A stretch of DNA of 48,354 nucleotides, taken from positions 1 through 48,354 of the forward strand of contig NZ_LFYT02000032.1 in NCBI RefSeq assembly GCF_001270065.2. The letters run 5' to 3'. Source of the DNA: Limnohabitans planktonicus II-D5. GTDB taxonomy: Bacteria > Pseudomonadota > Gammaproteobacteria > Burkholderiales > Burkholderiaceae_C. The position numbers and the translations under genes are program-made. Shown in pieces: positions 28,718 to 37,466 of this stretch (the stretch's first letter is position 1; each line of letters starts with the position of its first letter). A model generated the notes under the pieces. The model was not told the origin of the DNA and ran no database searches. It saw only the letters and a list, made by a program, of their open reading frames with translations.

Positions 28718-29038
28718 ATGTCTATGCACCTGTCGAACTTGCCCGAGCTGGGATTGGAGGTTGCGCGTCTGCGACGTGATCAGGGCCTCTCCCAACGCGA
28801 GTTGGGCAAGCTTTCTGGCCTTGCCCAGTCCACGCTGGCCCGGCTGGAGACGGGCCAACTCAGCGAATTTGGCTCCCGAAAACTCCTACGTCTGCTGGAG
28901 GTATTGGGGGCGGGCCTGAGCGTCACCCCATTGCGTAGGTCAGGGGCCAGCTTTACCCTGGATGACGCGCTGGCCGAACGCCGAGCACAGGTTGAATTTG
29001 AAGCCCAACACCCGATGACTCAACGGGCCAGGGGATAA
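28718..29038 (+). CDS. hipB: HipB-like XRE-family antitoxin
   Basis: 106 residues with one Cro/C1-type HTH: LGLEVARLRRDQGLSQRELG then KLSGLAQSTLARLETGQ (about residues 10-47). It lies 2 bp upstream of hipA with GGAGGAG before its ATG, the classic antitoxin-first order. It should neutralise HipA and repress the operon. Slightly longer than E. coli HipB (88 residues). Confidence 0.9.
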   Translation: MSMHLSNLPELGLEVARLRRDQGLSQRELGKLSGLAQSTLARLETGQLSEFGSRKLLRLLEVLGAGLSVTPLRRSGASFTLDDALAERRAQVEFEAQHPMTQRARG

Positions 29039-29040
29039 CC

Positions 29041-30390
29041 ATGAGACTGACCGTCTTTGTCCATGACACCCCCGTGGCCACGCTGGACTCGCCCGATGGT
29101 TTTGGGCATGTGCTCTCCTACTACCCTACGGCCAAGCCCGAGCAATTCACCTCATTGCTCATGCCCGTGCGCACCCAGTCCTACGACTACCCGGAGCTGC
29201 ACCCGCTCTTTCGGATGAACCTGCCAGAGGGCTTCCTGCTCTCGGTGCTGCAGGAGCGCCTGGGTCCCCATGTCGGCTCTTCACCCCTGAACCTGCTGAG
29301 CGTGGTCGGACGCAATGCCATCGGGCGCGTGAAGGTCGCTCCTGAAGGCGCGGACCCCAAGTCGCCACCGGTGGCATTCGAGGTACGACACATCTTGCGC
29401 GGTGACAACTCGGAGCAGGCCTTCATGGGCCTGGTGCGGGAGTTCGCCGTCAGCGGGGTCAGCGGCGTGGTGCCCAAATTCCTTGCGCCAGCGGCTGCGG
29501 CTGCGGCTGCGGCTGCTGGCCAGGATGCCAACAAGCTGCCCGGGAAGACCACACTGGCCACCGAAAAATTCATCGTCAAAGGCACGCCCGCTTCCCTGCC
29601 CGGGGTGGCCCTGAACGAGCATTTCTGCATGCAAGTGGCGCAGCGCGCCTTTGGCAACGCCGCAAAGACCGAGGTCTCCGACGACGCACAGGCCCTGGTC
29701 GTGCACCGCTTTGACTACGAAGAAGACGGCCGGACCCGTCTGGGCATGGAAGACCTTTGCAGCCTGCTTTCGCTGCGACCTGAACAGAAATACGACGCCA
29801 CCTGGGAGCGAGTGGCCAAGCGCATCAAGGACGTGACCCCTGTGGGATGCCAGGCCACCGCACTCTCGGACTTGGGCAACCTTTTGCTGCTGACCTATGC
29901 GCTGCGCAACGCGGACTGCCACACCAAGAACATTGCCCTGCTCTATTCGAGCAGGCAGGATGTGCGACTGGCGCCCGTCTACGACATGCTCAGCATCACC
30001 GTCTACGACGACTATTGCAACAATCCGCCAGGCATGTCCATCCAAGGCCTCCAGACATGGAACCCGGGTAAGGCACTGACCCTGTTCTTGCAGCACTACT
30101 GTGGCATTGGTTTGGCTGGGGTCCATGCCAAAGTGGAGCGCGTGTGCGAGGCCATCGTGGAGGTATCACCAGAAGTGTTGCGCGCCACGCGTGACAACAA
30201 GCATTTCACCGAAGTAGGCGTGCGCATGCTGAGAGCCTGGAACGAGGGCATGAACAGCCTTCGTCTGCAAAAAGGCTGGAGCCTGCCGAACCTGGACCAC
30301 CTGTATGGCGATGATGCACTGGCCAAGGTAGCCGACGCGAAAGCACCCAGAAAGGTCCTGGGCCGCAGTCCCTTGAAACTGATGAGCTGA
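29041..30390 (+). CDS. hipA: HipA-like Ser/Thr kinase toxin
   Basis: 449 residues. The HipA N-terminal domain (about 1-105) and kinase-like C domain are complete. The P-loop region reads VSGVSGVVPKFL (137-148), ATP-site Lys180 is in FIVKG, the catalytic loop is RNADCHTKN (289-297, Asp292), and the metal Asp315 lies in APVYDML. HipA kinases phosphorylate aminoacyl-tRNA synthetases such as GltX and slow growth. A run of nine Ala (151-159), encoded by GCGGCT repeated four times plus flanks, directly follows the P-loop motif. This is unusual for the family. Confidence 0.92.
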   Translation: MRLTVFVHDTPVATLDSPDGFGHVLSYYPTAKPEQFTSLLMPVRTQSYDYPELHPLFRMNLPEGFLLSVLQERLGPHVGSSPLNLLSVVGRNAIGRVKVAPEGADPKSPPVAFEVRHILRGDNSEQAFMGLVREFAVSGVSGVVPKFLAPAAAAAAAAAGQDANKLPGKTTLATEKFIVKGTPASLPGVALNEHFCMQVAQRAFGNAAKTEVSDDAQALVVHRFDYEEDGRTRLGMEDLCSLLSLRPEQKYDATWERVAKRIKDVTPVGCQATALSDLGNLLLLTYALRNADCHTKNIALLYSSRQDVRLAPVYDMLSITVYDDYCNNPPGMSIQGLQTWNPGKALTLFLQHYCGIGLAGVHAKVERVCEAIVEVSPEVLRATRDNKHFTEVGVRMLRAWNEGMNSLRLQKGWSLPNLDHLYGDDALAKVADAKAPRKVLGRSPLKLMS

Positions 30391-30462
30391 GATATTGGTC
30401 GAGTCAAGAAGCACGGGCCAAGCAGACCGCATGCGTCTGCTTCAGGGACGATGCGGGAGCGT

Positions 30463-30704
30463 TCAACAACATGGCGCAAGTCTTTGCCAACCCCCAAACC
30501 CAACACCGCCAAATGGTGGTGGAACTGCCCCACAGATCAGGCCAAACCGTGCGCCTGGTGCGCAGCCCGCTGAATTTTTCTGCATCACCCGTGACACACC
30601 AAGCACCGCCACGGCTGGGTGAACACAGCCTGCAAGCCTTGCGCGAAGAGCTGGGGCTGAGTGATGCGCAAGTGGCGGGGCTGGTGGCGCGGGGGGTGGT
30701 TTGA
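30463..30704 (+). pseudogene. Duplicate 3' end of the CoA-transferase gene
   Basis: 77 codons (MAQVFANPQTQHRQMVVELP through to GLVARGVV and TGA) align with the last 77 codons of the CoA-transferase at 28139-28380. By eye there are about 17 base differences, and only four change the protein. The remaining ~330 codons are absent. Upstream sequence (30391-30462) is unrelated to the gene. It marks the right edge of the hipBA segment. Confidence 0.93.
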
Positions 30705-30755
30705 GGGGGAACTAACACAACGACTCGTCAATGGCTTGATTCAAAAATTTTCATT

Positions 30756-30818
30756 TACATCCGGTGAAAGACGGTTAGGGTGAAAGTCGGCCAGAAGTCC
30801 TTTAGCAGGCCGGATGTA
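30756..30818 (+). other. Inverted repeat in leader of APH-fold gene
   Basis: TACATCCGG (30756-30764) and CCGGATGTA (30810-30818) are perfect 9-bp complements separated by 45 bp that contain GGTGAAAG and GGGTGAAAG. The stem could fold in the leader RNA of the kinase gene starting at 30875. It does not match any riboswitch I recognise. Confidence 0.35.
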
Positions 30819-30874
30819 GCTTGTTGTGCTCACTTCTGCTGTGACACAATCACGCCCTTTTTTGCGGAATTAAC

Positions 30875-31876
30875 ATGCCACTGGAAATCGCGCAATCAAC
30901 GCCAACGGCCAACAGCGTCGCAGCCTTTGTGCAGGCCCACTATGGGCTTGGCGAGGTCGTTGAGAGTGAGTTTTTAAGGCGAAGCTTCAACCAGGTCTAT
31001 CGACTTGAATTTGCCAACGGACGCCGCGTTGTGGCACGTCTGTGTGCTGACCGACCGAGGGGGGGTCCCAATGCCTTGTTTGAGGCTGCAGCGCTGGAGC
31101 ACTGGGCACAGCTTGGCTGCCCAGTCTCTCGCTGCGTCACAACGGTGGCCGGTGATATAGCCATACAGGTGCCGCTGCCTGAAGGCACCCGAACACTGAT
31201 GCTGTTCGAATATCTGGACGGGGAGATGACCGGTCCAGAAACCGCTGACATACAGGCCTTTGCACAAGGATTGGCCGCCTTGCACACCGGCGGCAAAAGC
31301 TACCAAGGGCCAAAGAGCGCCTATGTACTTGACCTCAACTACCTGCTCCTTAAACCGCTGGAGGGATTTCTTCGCGCGCCTTCCATGACCGGCGAATTGC
31401 GCCCGAAATTCGAGAAACTGGGCTTGCGGCTACACGATGAAATTCTTGCCATGGGAGAACTCAGCCATGTGCTGTGTCATGGCGACGCGCATGGTCAGAA
31501 CAACTTCATCATCACCAACAGCGAAGGCGAACGCCAGGCCCTATTCTTCGATTTTGACGAAGCAGGGCCGGGCTATCTGGCGTATGAGCTTGCGGTCTAC
31601 CCATGGAACCTTTACCCACGCATGCCAGACGAGGAGGCGAGCACCAGGGTGCAAATGCGGTGGAAAAATTTCATCGCGGCTTACCGGGACAGGCGGCCGG
31701 TCGCAGATGCCGACCTTGCTGCCATCGCACGCTTCATGGCAGTGCGGCAATTCTGGTTGCTGGGCGAGTTCGCAGGACGCGTGCCGGTTTGGGGTTCCCA
31801 AACCATGACGACGGGTCAACTTCACAGACAGGTCGAGTTGCTGCGTCAATGGGAGCTGTTGCAATTGCCAACTTAG
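30875..31876 (+). CDS. APH-fold phosphotransferase (aminoglycoside/choline kinase-like)
   Basis: 333 residues. The kinase catalytic loop is CHGDAHGQNNF (201-211, Asp204) and the metal-binding motif is FFDFDEAGPGYLAYEL (224-239, Asp226). The N lobe has VYRLEFANGRRVVARL (41-56). Related proteins phosphorylate small hydroxyl compounds such as aminoglycosides, homoserine or choline; the substrate cannot be inferred. The family also includes spectinomycin-kinase-like and stress-kinase (SrkA/RdoA-type) members. The gene stands alone between the hipBA segment and the convergent Wadjet operon. Confidence 0.82.
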   Translation: MPLEIAQSTPTANSVAAFVQAHYGLGEVVESEFLRRSFNQVYRLEFANGRRVVARLCADRPRGGPNALFEAAALEHWAQLGCPVSRCVTTVAGDIAIQVPLPEGTRTLMLFEYLDGEMTGPETADIQAFAQGLAALHTGGKSYQGPKSAYVLDLNYLLLKPLEGFLRAPSMTGELRPKFEKLGLRLHDEILAMGELSHVLCHGDAHGQNNFIITNSEGERQALFFDFDEAGPGYLAYELAVYPWNLYPRMPDEEASTRVQMRWKNFIAAYRDRRPVADADLAAIARFMAVRQFWLLGEFAGRVPVWGSQTMTTGQLHRQVELLRQWELLQLPT

Positions 31877-31996
31877 TGGCAAGGCCCTTTCAGCACCCGC
31901 GAAAAGTAAAACGCTGAATGCTCCGGATAGTCAGCATGTTCAATCATCTCACTTAATTGCTTTGTGTTTGTACAGCATTGGCGTGAGGTAGGGCGC

Positions 31997-33142
31997 CTAA
32001 AGCGTGAATTGCTCCTGGTCTACAAATCGGCCATGGGCAGTAAGTGCGGGCACCAAATGGGCGTCGGCATACGGGCAGCCAAAAGCCACCATCGGTCGCT
32101 GTCCCTTTTTGTCCGAAGCCTCCGGCGAGTGCCCCTGACCAGCCAAGAGGCTTTGAAGCATGGGCTGATAGCCGGGCTCCCAGGCTTGCATTACTGGAAA
32201 ATTATTTCGCATGGCCGCCAGAATCCTCATGCCTGACCAGTCCAGGTCGCCCCAAAACGAAACGGGAAGGGCGATGTCCTTTCCAAACAGCCAACTATCA
32301 AAGTAGTCAATCCGGTCGCCTCCAAGCTCCCCTCTGTGGGAAAAGAACAGCGATACCGCTTCCGGGGTACGCAGACGCGCCGCGCTGCCCTTGAACCCCG
32401 AGGCATACACCAGAGCCAGCTTGGAGAAGGCCTGGCCCTTGGAGCGCATTGCCTGCTCAAAGCTCATCAAGTTCTCGACGAACAGAACCCCACTGAAGCC
32501 ACCAATCGGCAAGTAGACCTGCAGCTGAACAGGAGACTCCGAAAAGGGGCATTCCTCCACACCCAACAAAGCAGCTACTAGGCCGGTCCTGTTGTCCAGC
32601 ACCTTGGACATACCCCAGAAGAGTTTTGCGGACACTTCCCGCAGCAGCATGTGCGTGTCAGCCAAGGCCCTGAGCCCATTTAACCGCTCCACGACTTCAG
32701 CCATTTCACGGTCAGGCATGTCGATGCAGTAATCCCCAGCAACCTTCTTGACCTCATCGGTTGCGTCCAGGTGCAGGGACAGTGCCTCCCGCCAGCGCTC
32801 TAACGCAGTCTTCTGGCGCGCCATACGGCCAGTGGCCTTGCGGACTGCCTCGATGTCCAGCACTTTAATACGGGGATTTTCGTCATAGCCAGCGACTGAG
32901 CGACTGGCGGTAACTGGGGTAACTTGAAACCATCCCAGCTTCACCAGCACCAGCAATTGTTCCCAATAAAATTCCTTGTCGGACTCCATCGGGGCCCGAT
33001 ATAGCGCTGGCCATGTAGTTGAAGTCAGCGGTATCGTCTGCGCGGTGGCACTCCCACGCTGTTCGGCACTATCCAATTTATCAACAAGGTGGTTGAGCAG
33101 TGCTTGAATGGGCTGGCTATGTAGCCAAAGCGGTTCAGTCAT
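31997..33142 (-). CDS. jetD: Wadjet JetD, Toprim nuclease subunit
   Basis: 381 residues: an N-terminal DUF3322-type domain and a C-terminal DUF2220/Toprim domain. Toprim acidic residues are visible as Glu in VLFVENLMSF and the D-x-D of SFWGDLDWSGMRIL. In Wadjet systems JetD nicks or cleaves plasmid DNA that the JetABC motor has sensed as small and closed. Its ATG overlaps the jetC stop by 4 bp, so it is the last gene of the operon. Confidence 0.9.
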   Translation of the reverse strand: MTEPLWLHSQPIQALLNHLVDKLDSAEQRGSATAQTIPLTSTTWPALYRAPMESDKEFYWEQLLVLVKLGWFQVTPVTASRSVAGYDENPRIKVLDIEAVRKATGRMARQKTALERWREALSLHLDATDEVKKVAGDYCIDMPDREMAEVVERLNGLRALADTHMLLREVSAKLFWGMSKVLDNRTGLVAALLGVEECPFSESPVQLQVYLPIGGFSGVLFVENLMSFEQAMRSKGQAFSKLALVYASGFKGSAARLRTPEAVSLFFSHRGELGGDRIDYFDSWLFGKDIALPVSFWGDLDWSGMRILAAMRNNFPVMQAWEPGYQPMLQSLLAGQGHSPEASDKKGQRPMVAFGCPYADAHLVPALTAHGRFVDQEQFTL

Positions 33143-36100
33143 TTGCCCACCACGGCCACTTCGTCAGGGGCGTCATCAGTGTCTTCCTCTGGGTTAGCGA
33201 GGTCAAAGAGTTGCTTTGCCTTTTCACGGGCCAGCACTCGCTGCCGCTCCCACAGGTCACGCATCTTGTCTTCCTTGAAAATGCGTTCGTCACATTCGGA
33301 AATGAAGTCGAGCTCCCCATTGGGAACAGCCAGTCGCGTGAAGCTGTACTCGCGATTGAATTCGTCCTTAAGAGCGCCAGCTTTCATTGTCGGCATAGCA
33401 CTGATGATTTGTAAGTCCAGCTTGTCGCGCAAGAAACTCAAGACCGCACGTGCACGTGGCTCGTCCATCTTGGCAAACGACTCATCGTTCACCAGCAGTT
33501 TCAGGCTGGGGCTCTTCTCAAAGAGCTTCAACCGGTTCGTGACGACCGCCGCGCGAACGATATACGCAGGGGTTTCTAGCTGGCCGCCGGATCCGGTGCC
33601 CCACTCAGAGAGCTTTACGCGCCCACCGCTCGAGGTGTCGTTGATGATGTCGTAGTGCCGGTAATTGCGGTAGTCGGCAATGCGCATGAGATCCTTTGTC
33701 GCGCGCTCTTGGTTGTCATCCAGCAGCAGCTTGACCAGCTTGTCACGGATGTTGGCGTGCCGCTCGCTGAAAGTGCCGTCTCCAAACAGGTCCATCGACT
33801 CGGCCGAATCGGCAAGCTTCGTCACCTCGCCGAAAAAACTGAGGTAATCCTCGAATTCAGGTTCCCAACGCGACCAGTCAATGCTGAAGCTGTCGGAGCC
33901 GAACTTCAAGTTTTTGAGCTCACCATTCATCTGGCGCAAGGTGCGGATACCGTCGTCCACACGGCTCTTGATTTCCACACAGAACTGTTTTGTGAAAACA
34001 TCATGGAAAGATTTTTCGGCCTTATCCAGCTCGCGGCTGTTGTTGTACAAGCCAATACTACGCAGTCCGTCCAATGTCTTGACAACCACCTTAGCCATTT
34101 CGATCAATGCATAGTAGGTGGCGTCAAACGACTGGGTGTCATGCCAGGCGGTAAGTGTGACGACAAACCGCTCGTCTGGCTTGGCCTGACTGTTGTAGTG
34201 GGTCAGCGCCTCTCGGGCGTCCACCAACAAGTTACCGGGCTTAACTGCCAGGTCCCCAAGCGCATTCTTTGCTACTTCCAGGGTTACCGGTGCTTGAGAA
34301 AGCCTTTCGTCAATCCCGGCCACCAGCGCCGGATAGGTGAATGCGGGGTTGGACGCAACTAACTTCTTGAGCTTTTGGATTTGCCCCTCCAGCGCCTTCA
34401 AATGGTCCTGCTTACTCGCTTGAATCCCTTTGATGGCAGCTTCCGCGTTAGCCATGGCGCTGTTGTGCTCGCCGACCCGCTGGTTCGCAGCCGAAATGCT
34501 TAAATAGAAGTCGCGAATTTCGCCCTGAATCCGCAATAGCGTCTCTTGCATCACATTGAGTTCTGTGATGTCGAGGGTTTCCAGGGACGCTCGCGTCTTT
34601 TCAATCAAATTGGCCGCATCTCGCAACGCATTGGCGTCGAAACGTGGTGCCTTGAGACCTAGCAACGCGGACTTTATCGAATCCAAGAACGCCTGGGTGT
34701 TTCCCAATGCAAGAGCCTCAGCTTCAGCGATTTCCAATTCTTTCGTTACCTTGACAAGTGCTTGTTCACGCGCCTTGATACCAAAGACATTGTTCGACTT
34801 TTTCTCAGCAGTGAACATGGAGCGGCTTCCAGAGCCGATGCCGTCCAAGGTGATACCGCGCTTGGTATATCGCAAAGCTTCGGTATCGGCGACCTTGACA
34901 ACGCCACCGTACTGCTCGACCAAGTACGCCCATGCGATGGGGTTGGCAGCCGTCAGCTCCCTTACGATGGAGTCGGTTGGCAGTACCTTGCCCTCTGCGT
35001 CCTTCAGGCACATTGCACCCTGGATGATTTTTGCAGAGATGGCGCGTGACTTGAGAAAGTCCACGCACCTGCGCTCCCACTCTGGAGAAACAATGATGTT
35101 GAAGCGCGCGTTCCCCAAGTACCCCTCGATAGCCGTCTGCCACGTTTCCGACTTGGGCTCGACCAAGTCACACAAGACTTGTGCATTGGCATCCCGGAAC
35201 TGTTCATGGAGCAAGTCCAGCCCCCGCTGAACATAGGGGGGATACGAGACCTTACCTTGTAAAAGTCGGGACTTCTGACTGCCCAAATCGCGCACCTTAT
35301 CGTCGGCCTTGGTTTTAATCTGTGAAACCGTAGTCGCCTCCGCTGAAATCGCCATGGCCACGCTTTCGTCCGTGCCAACTAGTGCTACGTGCAAATTGTC
35401 GATGCCTTGGTTGATTCCGGACAGCGCCGAAACCACGCTGTACAACTTCCAGACGTTCAACTCTTCACCCTTTGTCGCTTCTGCCACGCTGTCACGGCAA
35501 GCTGCCAGACGGGGGAAGTCGACTTGCCCATAAGCCTTGGCAACCCGGTCTACGGCTTTCTGCAATTCCTTGAAGGACTCCGGAATCGGCTTTGAAATCA
35601 ACTCTTTTGAGCGCTGTTCCAACAGGCCGGCAGCTATCAGGGAAAGTGACAGCTCATCCAGACTAGCTCGTGCAGTGGCCGTAGCCTTGGCCAGATTGCT
35701 ATCAAGCTCCATCTTTTGGTTGTGCACCGGGATGCCCTGAAGCTGGGCAGTCAATTGCACACGCTGGTCGTCAATGACTGCCAGTCGCGCGTTCCACGAA
35801 GTGATTTTCCCGTTCTCTTCCTTGATGGCTTCGTCTGCCTTGCTTATCAGCTTCTTCTTGGCTTCTATGGCGACATCGTCGTTGCTCAGCTGGAGTTTTG
35901 CGACCAACATGCCTTGCATCACGTGGGCTTCGTGGGCCTTGGCGGTTTGGTCAATGGCTGCCTGCAAAGTTGCGAGCCGTACAACGCTATCCTTTAGACG
36001 CACGCCTTCCTGCCGCAGATTACTGACCTGCTTCATGAGCCCACTGATGCGCTCAATGTCTTGCTGGAGCTGCCTCTCGTCGAAATCCAGAATCTCGTCT

Positions 36101-36798
36101 CGTACCAATTCATGGACAGAGCCAATAGGGCGGTAAGCAATGGACTGAACCCAAGCCTTGGCTGCATTGGTCGCCTCATCCTTGGTTACGCTGGACTTGC
36201 CCCGAAAGCGCCCGTACAGCGCGCACAAGTAGTCCATCTTCTTCTCATTGAAATCATGGACTCGGCTGAATTTGGACTGAAGGTGCCGCGCGATGCGGTC
36301 CACAGCAATGCACTCATTGGTCTCAACGTCCTTCATGAAATCTTCGAAAGTCAAAGCGGCGTCATCCACGATGACGAGCTGCAGGCTTTCCAACTTCGCT
36401 TGGCGCGTATCAGCGGTGGAGCCTTCCACCCGTGCAGATGCCGCAACGAGGGCCGTGAAGGGCTTCAAGTGTTCTTCACCCTTGCTTTGCCGGAAAACTG
36501 CAGCCATGTAGCCTTGTGCGCCGTCCTTGCGGGAGAAGTTGTTGTACTCGGCGCCGACAACGTAGGATTCCAGCGTGCGCTTGGTTTTGCCACGGCGCTG
36601 GCCCTGAGTCACTTCGTCTTGGCCGGGGTTGTAATTCATGACGCCTTTGTTCGCAGCGGTCATCACAGTCTGCAGGGCGTCGAGCATCGTCGATTTGCCA
36701 GAACCGGTTTCGCCGGTCAACAGCGTCATGTCACCCATTTCAAAGTTGCCAGGGCGCAGCTGTCCCCAATTTACGAGAATCAATCGGTCTAATTTCAT
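33139..36798 (-). CDS. jetC: Wadjet JetC, SMC/MukB-like ATPase
   Basis: 1219 residues. Walker A GETGSGKST at 29-37, long charged helical stretches (about 230-420 and 690-830) around a hinge-like middle, signature LSEWGTGSGG (1063-1072) and Walker B LKLLVNDESF with Asp1105-Glu1106 near the C terminus. It is the DNA loop-extruding ATPase of the JetABC complex. Length and motif order are complete, so the protein looks active. It is coupled by ATGA overlaps to jetB upstream and jetD downstream. Confidence 0.95.
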   Translation of the reverse strand: MKLDRLILVNWGQLRPGNFEMGDMTLLTGETGSGKSTMLDALQTVMTAANKGVMNYNPGQDEVTQGQRRGKTKRTLESYVVGAEYNNFSRKDGAQGYMAAVFRQSKGEEHLKPFTALVAASARVEGSTADTRQAKLESLQLVIVDDAALTFEDFMKDVETNECIAVDRIARHLQSKFSRVHDFNEKKMDYLCALYGRFRGKSSVTKDEATNAAKAWVQSIAYRPIGSVHELVRDEILDFDERQLQQDIERISGLMKQVSNLRQEGVRLKDSVVRLATLQAAIDQTAKAHEAHVMQGMLVAKLQLSNDDVAIEAKKKLISKADEAIKEENGKITSWNARLAVIDDQRVQLTAQLQGIPVHNQKMELDSNLAKATATARASLDELSLSLIAAGLLEQRSKELISKPIPESFKELQKAVDRVAKAYGQVDFPRLAACRDSVAEATKGEELNVWKLYSVVSALSGINQGIDNLHVALVGTDESVAMAISAEATTVSQIKTKADDKVRDLGSQKSRLLQGKVSYPPYVQRGLDLLHEQFRDANAQVLCDLVEPKSETWQTAIEGYLGNARFNIIVSPEWERRCVDFLKSRAISAKIIQGAMCLKDAEGKVLPTDSIVRELTAANPIAWAYLVEQYGGVVKVADTEALRYTKRGITLDGIGSGSRSMFTAEKKSNNVFGIKAREQALVKVTKELEIAEAEALALGNTQAFLDSIKSALLGLKAPRFDANALRDAANLIEKTRASLETLDITELNVMQETLLRIQGEIRDFYLSISAANQRVGEHNSAMANAEAAIKGIQASKQDHLKALEGQIQKLKKLVASNPAFTYPALVAGIDERLSQAPVTLEVAKNALGDLAVKPGNLLVDAREALTHYNSQAKPDERFVVTLTAWHDTQSFDATYYALIEMAKVVVKTLDGLRSIGLYNNSRELDKAEKSFHDVFTKQFCVEIKSRVDDGIRTLRQMNGELKNLKFGSDSFSIDWSRWEPEFEDYLSFFGEVTKLADSAESMDLFGDGTFSERHANIRDKLVKLLLDDNQERATKDLMRIADYRNYRHYDIINDTSSGGRVKLSEWGTGSGGQLETPAYIVRAAVVTNRLKLFEKSPSLKLLVNDESFAKMDEPRARAVLSFLRDKLDLQIISAMPTMKAGALKDEFNREYSFTRLAVPNGELDFISECDERIFKEDKMRDLWERQRVLAREKAKQLFDLANPEEDTDDAPDEVAVVGK

Positions 36799-37466
36799 TC
36801 TTGTGGCTCCTCAACCTGCATGACAGGTTCGATTTCACCGTCGGCATCCATTGCAACAGCTAAAGCTTCGTTACTGACAACGCCCAAGATGGTTGGTCGT
36901 ATCGCGAGGTAGGCGTCTTCATCGCTCACGCTGAACGTGGATGAGTACCTGAGAAGGCGGTGTCTTTTCAGCTCTGCCAGAAGCCCCATGCGCTCACCAT
37001 CGCGCTCCGGAAGTTGCCGCTTGAGCTGGGTTATCAGCGTCAATGCAAGGTCGTCAACGCTGATAAGTGCCTCGGCCTGGGTGTCGATGAGCCCTTGGTT
37101 CAACTTTTCTTGATAGAGGAACCGCAGTGCTATGGCCGCAGCAACGAAGTCGGTAGACACCCGTGCCTTCAACGAAGGTACCGGAGAAAAGGTGTCCTCC
37201 CGGATCCCGTCAACAACAGCGCCGGGAGCGTAGAGGCGAAAGAACTGGGCGTTGACGTCGTGATGCAGGTACATCCCGACTACCTCGAAGTACTCTGACA
37301 ACAACGATTCCACCTGACGAGTTTCGTCGTACAGCGCCTGTTCTGTACGATCTTCATCTCGCACCAGCACGCCGTATGACAGCAAACGGGTTGCGATTTC
37401 ACGAAACCGTTCCATCGTGACAGTGGTTTTCGCCAGCTTCTCGCGCAATTCGGTTGTGAGGCTCAT
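36795..37466 (-). CDS. jetB: Wadjet JetB, DUF4194 (kite-like subunit)
   Basis: 223 residues. DUF4194 protein with features such as LLSYGVLVRDEDRTEQALYD and the Phe/Leu-rich core VAAAIALRFLYQEKLNQGLI. In the complex it is the MukE-like winged-helix partner that bridges the JetC heads and JetA. It has an acidic C-terminal tail and 4-bp overlaps with both neighbours. Confidence 0.9.
   Translation of the reverse strand: MSLTTELREKLAKTTVTMERFREIATRLLSYGVLVRDEDRTEQALYDETRQVESLLSEYFEVVGMYLHHDVNAQFFRLYAPGAVVDGIREDTFSPVPSLKARVSTDFVAAAIALRFLYQEKLNQGLIDTQAEALISVDDLALTLITQLKRQLPERDGERMGLLAELKRHRLLRYSSTFSVSDEDAYLAIRPTILGVVSNEALAVAMDADGEIEPVMQVEEPQE

Noticed and set aside
30756..30874. Possible FMN or cobalamin riboswitch upstream of the APH-fold gene
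   Set aside because: GGTGAAAG-like motifs were noted, but the conserved cores of those riboswitches are absent and the downstream gene is not a vitamin gene.
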